The notes under the pieces: generated by a model
Database searches by the model: none
The model's input: only the letters and a program-made list of their open reading frames with translations
Told to the model about the DNA's origin: nothing
Part shown: one piece after another, positions 1 to 5,679 of the stretch
Numbering within the stretch: position 1 is the first letter of the stretch
How the letters are laid out: every line of letters starts with the position of its first letter
Position numbers and translations under genes: made by a program
Assembly (NCBI GenBank): GCA_043797615.1
Contig: JAZDPK010000054.1
Span: 1 to 16,381, forward strand
DNA length: 16,381 nucleotides
Origin: JAZDPK01 sp043797615
GTDB taxonomy: Bacteria; Patescibacteriota; Patescibacteriia; UBA11705; JABHMO01
Direction: 5' to 3'

Positions 1-1036
1 TTAAAAACAAAACGCGGCCGCCGTCGAGCGCCGGAAACGGCAGAAAATTGATGATCGCCAGATTCATCGACAAGAGCGCCGTGAATTGAAGGATGTAAAC
101 AAAACCCAGTCGCGCCATCTGCCCGGTCATCACCGCGATGCCTACCGGCCCGGCCACGTCCGCGCCGATCGGCTGGCCGATCACCGCATTCTTGATAATC
201 ATGGCAAAGGCCGCGATGATCTGGATGAACATGGAATATGCCGAAATGATGCCGAGCCAGATCGCTTTGTACCAGGGATAGCGGATGACGCCTGTTTTCG
301 CGAGCGACGCGCCCATGGCCGGCTCGCTCATTTTCGGCAGGATTTCCGGTTTCAATTTGAATGACAGCGGCGTGCCGTAGCGATCGATTTTCAAAGATAT
401 TTCTTTCCCGTTGCTTTTCGCCGTCAGATTTTTAACGTCCTCGACATTATTATAAACGACATTGTCAACGCTGACGATCGCGTCGCCCATTTTCAATCCG
501 GCTTTGGCCGCCGGCGAATCAGGCAGGACCGACATGATCTGGATTTTTTCGTTTTTCACTTCGGCGCCGGTATAATTTTTATCAATAATCTGCGGCGCGC
601 CGATGATGAACGCGAAAATCAGGCAAACAATGCCCAAAACCACGTTCATGAAAACGCCGGCACTTAAAATAACGGCCCGCTTCCAGATTTTCTTGTGGCC
701 GAAGCTGTCCGGATCGTTTTGAAAATCGCCGTTTTCGCCTTTGATGTTCACGAAACCGCCCATTGGAATCCAGTTCAATGAATAAACCGTGTCCGATCTG
801 AAGCCTTCCGGCGCTGGCAAAGATTCAACGTTTTTGTTTCCGGCGATGAAGCGCCATTTCTTTATTTTTTTCGTCTCGTCAATCAATCTCTGCCAGCCGC
901 ATATTCTCGGCGGGAACCCGAAACCGAATTCGCCGGCTTTCACGCCGAATTTTCGCGCGCAGTAAAAATGGCCAAGCTCATGGACAAATACCAGGACGCT
1001 CAACACCAGAAAAAAAACAACTATGGTTAATATCAT
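1..1036 (-). CDS. rseP: RseP-like site-2 zinc metalloprotease (M50), 3' end cut off by the window
   Basis: This is an integral-membrane zinc protease that in its family cuts transmembrane substrates such as anti-sigma factors or leftover signal peptides. Read from ATG 1036 leftward, the frame stays open for 345 codons to the window edge. The first hydrophobic segment carries HELGH (residues 19-23), the metal and catalytic site. A second hydrophobic segment follows near residues 125-145. A single PDZ domain lies at about 155-235, containing the sequence DSPAAKAGLKMGD. The last visible residues, FPALDGGR, match the conserved third motif that supplies the Asp ligand. Only the final transmembrane part should be missing. 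No Shine-Dalgarno site is visible. The gene lies downstream of murI and the RAYT on the same strand, but REP hairpins separate them, so a shared operon is doubtful. The family call is secure; the substrate is unknown. Confidence 0.93.
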   Translation of the reverse strand, partial: MILTIVVFFLVLSVLVFVHELGHFYCARKFGVKAGEFGFGFPPRICGWQRLIDETKKIKKWRFIAGNKNVESLPAPEGFRSDTVYSLNWIPMGGFVNIKGENGDFQNDPDSFGHKKIWKRAVILSAGVFMNVVLGIVCLIFAFIIGAPQIIDKNYTGAEVKNEKIQIMSVLPDSPAAKAGLKMGDAIVSVDNVVYNNVEDVKNLTAKSNGKEISLKIDRYGTPLSFKLKPEILPKMSEPAMGASLAKTGVIRYPWYKAIWLGIISAYSMFIQIIAAFAMIIKNAVIGQPIGADVAGPVGIAVMTGQMARLGFVYILQFTALLSMNLAIINFLPFPALDGGRVLFL

Positions 1037-1060
1037 AAAAATTTCAGATTAACATTCACT

Positions 1061-1072
1061 CGACTTCAGTCG
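1061..1072. repeat. Outer REP-like palindrome upstream of rseP
   Basis: CGACT-TC-AGTCG is a perfect 5-bp stem with a 2-base loop. It has the same core (GACT..AGTC) as the four longer hairpins around the RAYT gene, and the same TC loop as the copy at 1743-1756. It lacks the tails of the other copies, so it is probably a degenerate family member. Confidence 0.55.
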
Positions 1073-1097
1073 TCAATAATATTTCAGATAGGGGTTT

Positions 1098-1120
1098 CTG
1101 ACTAAAGTCAGGTAGATTTA
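1098..1120 (+). repeat. REP-like hairpin, type A (left)
   Basis: The hairpin CTGACT-AA-AGTCAG is followed by the tail GTAGATTTA. Hairpin and tail both recur at 1784-1806 on the other side of the RAYT gene, in the same orientation. A short hairpin with a conserved flanking tail is the usual REP layout. Confidence 0.8.
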
Positions 1121-1150
1121 CTCTAATATTTAAAATTTTTAAAATTCCAC

Positions 1151-1180
1151 CCGGCTTTAGTCGGCGAACCCGTTTTTCAA
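1151..1180 (+). repeat. REP-like hairpin, type B (left), overlapping the RAYT stop codon
   Basis: CCGGCT-TT-AGTCGG is a 6-bp stem with one G-T pair, followed by CGAACCCGTTTTTCAA. Fourteen of the sixteen tail bases match the right copy at 1757-1772. The last seven codons and the TAA stop of the RAYT gene (1157 leftmost base) lie inside this repeat. Confidence 0.82.
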
Positions 1181-1717
1181 ACTCTGATGCAATCTAATCC
1201 ACGCTTCCGGCGTTTCAAAATCGAATTTCTGATTTTGCATAATCAGATTGTCCGCCATTTCTTTGCCGTATTCCTTAACCGCTTCATTATAACTGCAATA
1301 TTTGTAATTTGCTAATTCAATGAAATCTCTTGCCAATCCGTGTTTAAGCGGATTGCCGATAATATACGCCAACACTTTGAAATATTCTTCCCGACCTTGC
1401 ACAACGCAGCTGTGCTTGCTGGCCGCGAACCAAATGCTTCCGTTCCGATTATTTCGCAAATTAATGAAGCGCGAACTGGCGCCATTTATCCCTTGCAACG
1501 TTTTGGTCATTTGCGCCGATGAGTCGCAATGCGCGAATAAATGATAATGGTTTGAGGCGATTGAATAGGCGATTATATCAATTCCGAATTTTTCTCGCGC
1601 CCGGATGATTTGTTCGAGCAAAATTTCTTTATCGCCGTCATCACCAAGCGCTTTATTTCCCAAAATTGTTTTATAAGTTATGAAATATAAATTTAAAGGG
1701 AAATATTTATAAGCCAT
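1157..1717 (-). CDS. REP-associated tyrosine transposase (RAYT, Y1_Tnp/IS200-like family)
   Basis: RAYTs are single-copy relatives of the IS200/IS605 TnpA. They nick and join single-stranded DNA at REP hairpins through a tyrosine and an HUH metal site. The product from ATG 1717 is 186 aa. The HUH motif is HYH at residues 57-59 (context SNHYHLF). The likely catalytic tyrosine is Y118 in LAYIIGNPLKHGL, the standard Y1 context. The N-terminal strand NLYFITYKT fits the family's usual start. An upstream GTG at 1735 would add six residues, but ATG 1717 gives the more typical N terminus. The gene is framed by two pairs of REP-like hairpins with matching tails (1098-1180 and 1743-1806), the arrangement that defines RAYTs. 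It appears intact, and its GC content is close to that of its neighbours. Confidence 0.9.
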   Translation of the reverse strand: MAYKYFPLNLYFITYKTILGNKALGDDGDKEILLEQIIRAREKFGIDIIAYSIASNHYHLFAHCDSSAQMTKTLQGINGASSRFINLRNNRNGSIWFAASKHSCVVQGREEYFKVLAYIIGNPLKHGLARDFIELANYKYCSYNEAVKEYGKEMADNLIMQNQKFDFETPEAWIRLHQSLKNGFAD

Positions 1718-1742
1718 AAAAATCAAATAATTCACGTTCTGC

Positions 1743-1772
1743 CCGACTTCAGTCGGCGAACCAATTTTTCAA
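1743..1772 (+). repeat. REP-like hairpin, type B (right), supplying the murI stop codon
   Basis: CCGACT-TC-AGTCGG is a perfect 6-bp stem, followed by CGAACCAATTTTTCAA, the counterpart of 1151-1180. The TGA stop of murI (1769-1771) lies in the tail of this copy. Confidence 0.83.
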
Positions 1773-2629
1773 GACAATGTTTTCCGACTAAAGTCGGGTA
1801 GATTTATTTTAATCTTCTCGCCGAGGAATTTCATAGCCATTTTTTGAAAATTCTCGTTCAAATCGGTGACGACATACTCGCGCTTGGCGTTTTTCGTGAC
1901 GCTTTTTTCGATTTCCGGATGGCGCGACAGATAATTTTTCAACGAGTCGGCCACGATCTCGCCCGGATTTAAAACAGCGCAATGCTTGCCCATAATTCCT
2001 TTTATTTGCTTGACAAGCATCGGATAATGCGTGCAGCCGAGGATGAGCGTGTCAACCTGCGCCGCTTTCAACGGTCGTAAATAATACCGCAAAAGCGATT
2101 TCGTTTCCTTGCGATGAATCATTCCCTCTTCAATGAGCGGCACGAGCATGGGACAAGCTTGTTGAAAAATTTTGAACCGGGAAACTTTTCCGCTGTTTTC
2201 TTGCTCAGCCAGTTTATTAAATTCTAACACATAAACATTGGAATTGACAGTTCCGGCCGTGCCGATAACGCCGATTTTATTTTTCGCAACCCTTGCCGCT
2301 TCCTCGGCCATCGGCATAGTCACGCCCAAAATGTTTTTCTTGATTTTTGAATTCGGATCGCTGTTTAAAACCGGCAGATATTCCTGCTGCAATTTTCGAA
2401 GCGCCAGGGCGGAGGCGGTGTTGCAGGCGATGATGATCAAGTTGCAGCCTTGGCTAAACAGATAATCGCACGCTTTTTTCGTCAATTCGAAAACCGCTGC
2501 TTGCGACCGGTTGCCGTAAGGCACGTGCATCGTGTCGCCGAAATACAGGTAATCGTATTCCGGCAGAACGCGCTTGATTTCTTTTAGAATGGTTAAACCG
2601 CCGAGGCCGGAGTCGAAAATTCCTATCAT
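1769..2629 (-). CDS. murI: Glutamate racemase
   Basis: This cytoplasmic, cofactor-independent enzyme interconverts L- and D-glutamate, giving the D-Glu of the peptidoglycan stem peptide. The product from ATG 2629 is 286 aa. It starts with MIGIFDSGLGG, the family's classic N terminus. The open frame continues upstream to a TTG at 2668, but the extra hydrophobic residues do not belong to the family. The catalytic pair is C69 (IIACNTAS) and C199 (LILGCTHYPML). The substrate-binding stretch FGDTMHVPYG is present at 30-39. The protein is somewhat longer than the usual 265 or so residues. Its last dozen residues (about 275-286, ending LPDFSRKTLS) and the stop codon are encoded by the REP-like hairpins at 1769-1806, so the C-terminal tail is probably repeat-derived. 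An inverted CAAGAC repeat lies just upstream. Confidence 0.95.
   Translation of the reverse strand: MIGIFDSGLGGLTILKEIKRVLPEYDYLYFGDTMHVPYGNRSQAAVFELTKKACDYLFSQGCNLIIIACNTASALALRKLQQEYLPVLNSDPNSKIKKNILGVTMPMAEEAARVAKNKIGVIGTAGTVNSNVYVLEFNKLAEQENSGKVSRFKIFQQACPMLVPLIEEGMIHRKETKSLLRYYLRPLKAAQVDTLILGCTHYPMLVKQIKGIMGKHCAVLNPGEIVADSLKNYLSRHPEIEKSVTKNAKREYVVTDLNENFQKMAMKFLGEKIKINLPDFSRKTLS
1784..1806 (+). repeat. REP-like hairpin, type A (right), inside murI coding sequence
   Basis: CCGACT-AA-AGTCGG is followed by GTAGATTTA, the same tail as at 1112-1120. The whole element is read in frame as the C terminus of murI on the minus strand. Only about 11 bases separate it from the type B copy at 1743-1772. 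Confidence 0.83.
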
Positions 2630-2654
2630 AAAAAAAAGTAAAACAAATGAAACC

Positions 2655-2730
2655 AGCAAGACAAGCAAGACGAGTTGCTAATGATTAATATTCTCTTGTA
2701 ACTTGTCTTGCTAGTCTTGCTTGTCTTGCT
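2655..2730. repeat. Inverted cluster of CAAGAC units in the divergent murI spacer
   Basis: AGCAAGACAAGCAAGAC at 2655-2671 is matched perfectly, in reverse complement, at 2714-2730. A further CTTGTCTTGCTA unit lies at 2702-2713. Each arm is itself a tandem of the short unit CAAGA(C). The arms enclose 42 bases and lie between murI (minus) and the small-gene operon (plus), where both promoters should be. The cluster could form a 17-bp stem, act as a protein-binding array, or be a dispersed repeat. Confidence 0.75.
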
Positions 2731-2809
2731 TTTATGTGCTAACATGCAATTAATCAGATAATATATCAAAAATCGTTATTTGACAATGAAACGGATAAGG
2801 AGGTGTGAA

Positions 2810-3082
2810 ATGTGGCGATGGATAGAAAAAATTTTTACAAAGAAAAAAAACTTGATTTTCCGCCATTATCAAAATTTCTACCTAATCACCGTGCCCAAGG
2901 ACACGCAGTCGCTTACGAAGACCATCGAATTCTTTAGTAAAGCCAAAATCAATTTCGTTTACGACAATGACGCGCCGCCGACGTCTTATCAGATCATGAA
3001 ACTGCGGAAAGACGAAGAAGAGGCGTTTTTCCGGGCGCTGAACGAATTCTGCCGGCAAAACAAATTTAAATTAACAAACTGA
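2810..3082 (+). CDS. Small protein of unknown function (90 aa)
   Basis: I do not recognise this protein. ATG 2810 was chosen because a near-perfect Shine-Dalgarno site, AAGGAGGTG (2797-2805), sits six bases upstream of it; the TTG at 2780 lies before that site and would give an implausible start. The product begins MWRWIEKIFTKKK and is basic at the N terminus. It then has an alternating region (FYLITVPKD, FVYDNDAPP) that reads like strands, and ends in an amphipathic helix (DEEEAFFRALNEFCRQNKF). There is no signal peptide or clear membrane segment. The next gene starts 23 bases after its stop with an equally strong ribosome site, so the two probably form a bicistronic operon ended by the terminator at 3345-3374. 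Confidence 0.75.
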   Translation: MWRWIEKIFTKKKNLIFRHYQNFYLITVPKDTQSLTKTIEFFSKAKINFVYDNDAPPTSYQIMKLRKDEEEAFFRALNEFCRQNKFKLTN

Positions 3083-3105
3083 TTTTTTTGCAAAGGAGGA
3101 AATCG

Positions 3106-3339
3106 ATGGCCGAAACTGAAAAAACAAAAGGATTTTGCGACGGCACGCTGCTCAAGGGACTGCTCACGGGCGTGGTGCATCTCGAAGACAGAGAAAACGA
3201 CACGTTGCACGCGCTGATCACAGCGACCGAAAACAGAGAAGCATTGCAAAAATGCTTTCCCACAGGTCAAATCACTGATGAAATGTGGGACAATTCCCAG
3301 ATCGTCAGACAAAAAGCGCAAAAGCTTCTGGAACAATAA
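3106..3339 (+). CDS. Small protein of unknown function (77 aa)
   Basis: I do not recognise this protein. Start ATG 3106 is fixed by the strong Shine-Dalgarno site AAAGGAGGAA (3092-3101). The product is soluble, largely helical in appearance and acidic in the middle (HLEDRENDTLHALITATENRE). It has two cysteines (positions 11 and 50) and ends in a helix, SQIVRQKAQKLLEQ. It is the second gene of the pair with the 90-aa protein and is followed by a clear terminator six bases after its stop. The well-spaced start, operon position and terminator make a real gene likely although no family is apparent. Confidence 0.72.
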   Translation: MAETEKTKGFCDGTLLKGLLTGVVHLEDRENDTLHALITATENREALQKCFPTGQITDEMWDNSQIVRQKAQKLLEQ

Positions 3340-3344
3340 ACATC

Positions 3345-3374
3345 AAAAAGACCGGTCAACGACCAGGTCTTTTT
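3345..3374 (+). terminator. Rho-independent terminator of the two-small-gene operon
   Basis: AAAAAGACC (3345-3353) pairs with GGTCTTTTT (3366-3374). Inside it a second stem is possible, GGTC/GACC (3354-3357 and 3361-3364). The T-run at 3370-3374 completes a terminator for the plus strand, six bases after the stop at 3339. Confidence 0.85.
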
Positions 3375-3394
3375 AAAACGGAAAAACGCAAAAA

Positions 3395-3434
3395 CCCCTT
3401 CGACTCCTCGAAAAACTCGGAGCTCAGGGCGGGC
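3395..3434. repeat. CCCTTCGACTCC...GGAGCTCAGGG interspersed repeat-like hairpin
   Basis: CCCTTCGACTCC at 3396-3407 faces GGAGCTCAGGG at 3419-3429 and can form an imperfect stem. The wording resembles short repeats scattered between genes in many bacterial genomes. That resemblance is from memory, so confidence is low. Confidence 0.35.
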
Positions 3435-3478
3435 TGGAAAAACGAAAGAACTAACGTTGTAATTTTAAATCTTCAGCC

Positions 3479-3544
3479 AATTACCCCTGCGTTTACGCAG
3501 GGAGCGTCTCGCAAGAAAGGCCCGCCATAAACGGCGGGGTAATT
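3479..3544. repeat. Palindromic mini-element 1 with AATTACCCC / GGGGTAATT ends
   Basis: AATTACCCC (3479-3487) and GGGGTAATT (3536-3544) form inverted ends. A perfect hairpin sits against each end: CCCTGCG-TTTA-CGCAGGG (3485-3502) and CCCGCC-ATAAAC-GGCGGG (3521-3538). Subterminal hairpins at both ends are typical of IS200/IS605-derived mini-elements. The 66 bp holds no gene. Confidence 0.6.
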
Positions 3545-3554
3545 TTACTCGGTC

Positions 3555-3692
3555 AATTACCCCTGACTCGTCACGGCCACCGAAGTTTTCTTGAACACCG
3601 AAGCTTTATGCGTAGGTGTTAACGAAGGCAGCTGTCAGGGCTTACTCGCGAAATTTTCAATCTTTCTCCCACTCTCAAAGAGTGGGGTAATT
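3555..3692. repeat. Palindromic mini-element 2, possible remnant of an IS200/IS605 (TnpB/omega-RNA) end
   Basis: The same inverted ends appear as in mini-element 1: AATTACCCC (3555-3563) and GGGGTAATT (3684-3692). Hairpins inside are CCCACTCT-CAA-AGAGTGGG (3668-3686), CCCTGAC/GTCAGGG (3561-3567 with 3634-3640) and AACACC/GGTGTT (3594-3599 with 3615-3620). On the minus strand one frame reads ALTAAFVNTYA, stop, SFGVQENF...GRDESGV. This vaguely recalls the C-terminal coding and omega-RNA part of TnpB elements, but it is too short to prove. No intact gene lies between 3340 and 3726. Confidence 0.5.
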
Positions 3693-3697
3693 TGAAT

Positions 3698-3711
3698 CGC
3701 ACATGAGTGCG
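3698..3711. repeat. Short hairpin at the 3' side of the phosphohexomutase gene
   Basis: CGCAC-ATGA-GTGCG is a perfect 5-bp stem 16 bases beyond the stop of the minus-strand gene. It lacks a T-run on either strand. It might help stop transcription but is not a convincing terminator. Confidence 0.35.
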
Positions 3712-3726
3712 TTATTTCGCCCTCAA

Positions 3727-5088
3727 TCATTTAATCAACAGCGAAACAATCTTCACATTCTTCTCCATCGCCTCTTGCGTTCTCGCCTCCAAATTCAATC
3801 TCATCTTGCTTTCCGTGTTCGACAGCCGCACGTTGAACCAGTAATCGGGAAATTCGAACGACAAGCCGTCGAAATCGTATTTCAAATTCCTGCCGAATTT
3901 CTGTTTTAATTTTTTAAACACGGCCCGCGGATTTTTCGCTTTGAAATTAATCTCGCCGGAATGGAAATAGCGCTGGAACGGCTTGGCGCATTCGGACAGA
4001 CTCAGCCCGCTTTTTGACATCTCTTGCAAAATTTTTAAAACAACGATCATCGGCGACTCGAAAAAGCCGTATTTCGTCCGCAGAATGAAGTGCCCGGTCG
4101 ATTCCAGCCCGAGCAGCGCGTTCTCCTGCCGCGCCTTTTCCTTTATGAATGAATTCCCCACCGCCGAAACGATCGGGGTACCGCCATTTTCCAGAATAAC
4201 CTCCTCAGTCGCCTTGCCCGGCCTGACGTCGTAAATGATTTTCTCGTTGCGCGCGCCTTTTAAAAATATTTCCGCGACCATCGCCCGCAGCGCCGCCGGC
4301 TCGACCGTTTTTCCTTTTTCATCGACGAACAAAACCCGATCGCCGTCCCCGTCCACCGCAATGCCGATGTCCGCCTTGTTTTTTAAAACCGCTTTTTGCA
4401 ATTCCGCGTTGTTTTTTTCAACCGCCGGATTCGGATCATGGCTCGGAAACGCGCCGTCGACTCTGAAATTCAATTTTATCAGTTTGCACGGCACGCGGCT
4501 GAACAATCTTTCATACATCGGCCCGCCGATTCCGTTCGCCGCGTCCACCACGACTTTCAGCGGCTTTATTTTTTTTAAATCAGCGAAGCTTTGCGCGAAT
4601 TTTATCTCCTCGTCCAAAATATTCGCGCTTCTAATCACTTTTCCTTTCTTGATTCCGGCGGCGAAAGCGTTTTCCCTGATCAGCCTCTGCAAATCGCCGA
4701 TCCCATTCTCGAAGCTGAGCGATTCGGCGCCGCGCCGCGTTAATTTAAAACCATTGAAATTCCCGCCCAAATGCGACGCGGTGACCTGAATGCCGCCGTC
4801 GTATTTACATTTTCCCGCCGCGAAATAAAACGTGGGCGTGGAAACCGCGCCAAGATCGATCGCAATCGCGCCTTGATCAATCAAACCTTTCTTAATTTCC
4901 TTTGCCAGCGCGGGCGATGACCGCCGTCCGTCTCGGCCAATAGCGATTTTAATTCTGTCGGCGCCTGTTTCTTTTTGAATTAAAAAAGCGAAGGCCTGGC
5001 CGACTTTAAATGCAATCTCCTTGTTTATTTCCGTTGGAAACGCGCCGCGGATGTCGTAAGAACGGAAGATGTCTTGTTTAATTGGCAT
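3727..5088 (-). CDS. Phosphomannomutase/phosphoglucomutase (alpha-D-phosphohexomutase)
   Basis: The enzyme moves phosphate between C6 and C1 of mannose or glucose, feeding nucleotide-sugar and surface-glycan synthesis in the cytoplasm. The 453-aa length is normal. Visible motifs in order are the N-terminal SYDIRG; the phosphoserine loop TASHLGGNFNGFK with S105; the magnesium loop DGDGDR (246-251); the sugar-binding loop ESTGH (329-333); and the phosphate-binding RLSNTE (421-426). Two are unusual. The family's phosphoserine loop normally reads TASHNP, but here NP is replaced by LG; and the sugar loop has an inserted-looking ESTGH where PMM/PGM enzymes usually have EMSGH. The ATG start 5088 begins MPIKQDIFRSYDIRG, the usual N terminus. 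The gene appears monocistronic. Family assignment is firm; whether it prefers mannose, glucose or glucosamine phosphates cannot be told. Confidence 0.93.
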   Translation of the reverse strand: MPIKQDIFRSYDIRGAFPTEINKEIAFKVGQAFAFLIQKETGADRIKIAIGRDGRRSSPALAKEIKKGLIDQGAIAIDLGAVSTPTFYFAAGKCKYDGGIQVTASHLGGNFNGFKLTRRGAESLSFENGIGDLQRLIRENAFAAGIKKGKVIRSANILDEEIKFAQSFADLKKIKPLKVVVDAANGIGGPMYERLFSRVPCKLIKLNFRVDGAFPSHDPNPAVEKNNAELQKAVLKNKADIGIAVDGDGDRVLFVDEKGKTVEPAALRAMVAEIFLKGARNEKIIYDVRPGKATEEVILENGGTPIVSAVGNSFIKEKARQENALLGLESTGHFILRTKYGFFESPMIVVLKILQEMSKSGLSLSECAKPFQRYFHSGEINFKAKNPRAVFKKLKQKFGRNLKYDFDGLSFEFPDYWFNVRLSNTESKMRLNLEARTQEAMEKNVKIVSLLIK

Positions 5089-5097
5089 ATATTTGGT

Positions 5098-5132
5098 TAC
5101 GGATGTACTGATTACATACTGATTGTACGGAT
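5098..5132 (+). repeat. TACNGAT cluster, left side of the GxxExxY gene
   Basis: Four direct units occur: TACGGAT (5098-5104), TACTGAT (5106-5112), TACTGAT (5117-5123) and TACGGAT (5126-5132). The reverse complement of the unit recurs four times at 5558-5595 on the other side of the gene. The array also lies in the upstream region of the phosphohexomutase gene (minus). Confidence 0.8.
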
Positions 5133-5148
5133 TTGTCCTGGATATGTA

Positions 5149-5523
5149 TTACTTTAGATTAACAATTCTTCGGAAACTAACTCCTTTAGGCGAATATAAA
5201 ACTAATAAACCCAATTTTAAATTCATCGTTCTCAAATAATCATTAATCTGATCAAAATCTTTTTTAAATAATTTTTCACCAACTTTTAATTCAACAAGAA
5301 TTTTATCGTTAAACAACAAATCAATTCTATTGTATCCGATTTTCACTTTTTTATAATTAACAGGAACATACTTCTGGTTACTAACCTTTAATTTTTTACT
5401 CCTCGACTCTTGAACAATCGCGTTTTCATACTGTTTTTCTCTCATTCCCCAACCCATCTCATTATATACAGTAAACAAAACGTTAATAATAATTTCTGTT
5501 TCATCTTTATATAATAGCTCCAT
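5149..5523 (-). CDS. GxxExxY family protein (PDDEXK nuclease-like)
   Basis: The 124-aa product has the name-giving motif at G26-xx-E29-xx-Y32 (GMREKQY). It also has a PDDEXK-type core: D68 in RIDLLFN and E79-x-K... as VELKV (E79, K80 adjacent, after ILV), followed by a helix containing DFDQINDYL. GxxExxY proteins are widespread small proteins predicted to be nuclease-fold; their function is unknown. Base composition differs sharply from its surroundings: one hand-counted 60-base line (5221-5280) is about 22% GC, against about 57% in a line of the neighbouring phosphohexomutase gene (4501-4560). The gene is bracketed by inverted TACNGAT/ATCNGTA clusters. Composition and framing suggest acquisition as a unit. 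A TATAGT-like -10 (minus strand, 5532-5537) is possible nine bases before the start, but no -35 is convincing. Confidence 0.85.
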   Translation of the reverse strand: MELLYKDETEIIINVLFTVYNEMGWGMREKQYENAIVQESRSKKLKVSNQKYVPVNYKKVKIGYNRIDLLFNDKILVELKVGEKLFKKDFDQINDYLRTMNLKLGLLVLYSPKGVSFRRIVNLK

Positions 5524-5557
5524 ATATATTTACTATAAATATTGATATTTTGGACTA

Positions 5558-5595
5558 ATCCGTACTATCCGTACGCTTCAATCCGTAAATCCGTA
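5558..5595 (-). repeat. ATCCGTA cluster, right side of the GxxExxY gene
   Basis: Four perfect ATCCGTA units occur at 5558-5564, 5567-5573, 5581-5587 and 5589-5595, the reverse complement of TACGGAT. Together with 5098-5132 they form inverted arrays about 425 bases apart around one gene. Confidence 0.83.
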
Positions 5596-5604
5596 CCCCA
5601 TATT

Positions 5605-5633
5605 TTGACTATTGGCTATCGTTATTATACAAT
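5605..5633 (+). promoter_or_regulatory. Sigma-70-type promoter of the ClpC-like gene
   Basis: TTGACT (5605-5610) and TACAAT (5628-5633) are separated by 17 bases. Transcription would begin near 5640, leaving a leader of about 40 bases without a clear Shine-Dalgarno site before ATG 5680. Confidence 0.6.
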
Positions 5634-5679
5634 ACTTACAGAAAAAGGCGAATTATCACTTTCACCTTGAAATTTGATT

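Noticed and set aside
2630..2668. Hydrophobic N-terminal extension of glutamate racemase, looking like a signal peptide
   Set aside because: The family begins at MIGIFDSGLGG (ATG 2629); the extension starts with TTG and is read from repeat-flanking DNA.
2780..2809. TTG start upstream of the 90-aa gene, and TTGACA at 2780-2785 as a -35 box
   Set aside because: The strong Shine-Dalgarno site at 2797-2805 lies inside this extension and points to ATG 2810. A -10 box 17 bases after TTGACA would fall on the ribosome site.
3285..3530. 81-codon plus-strand frame running from the 77-aa gene into the palindromic region
   Set aside because: It crosses the terminator at 3345-3374, overlaps a supported gene in another frame and reads through repeats.
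4235..4789. Plus-strand open frames of 60-184 codons opposite the phosphohexomutase gene, and similar ones opposite recG, clpC and the acetyltransferase
   Set aside because: They lie opposite well-supported genes, show no family motifs and lack ribosome sites; they are complementary-strand shadows of GC-rich codons.
5098..5595. TACNGAT/ATCCGTA arrays as a CRISPR
   Set aside because: The units are seven bases with one- to seven-base gaps and are inverted around a gene; there are no spacers of CRISPR size and no cas genes.
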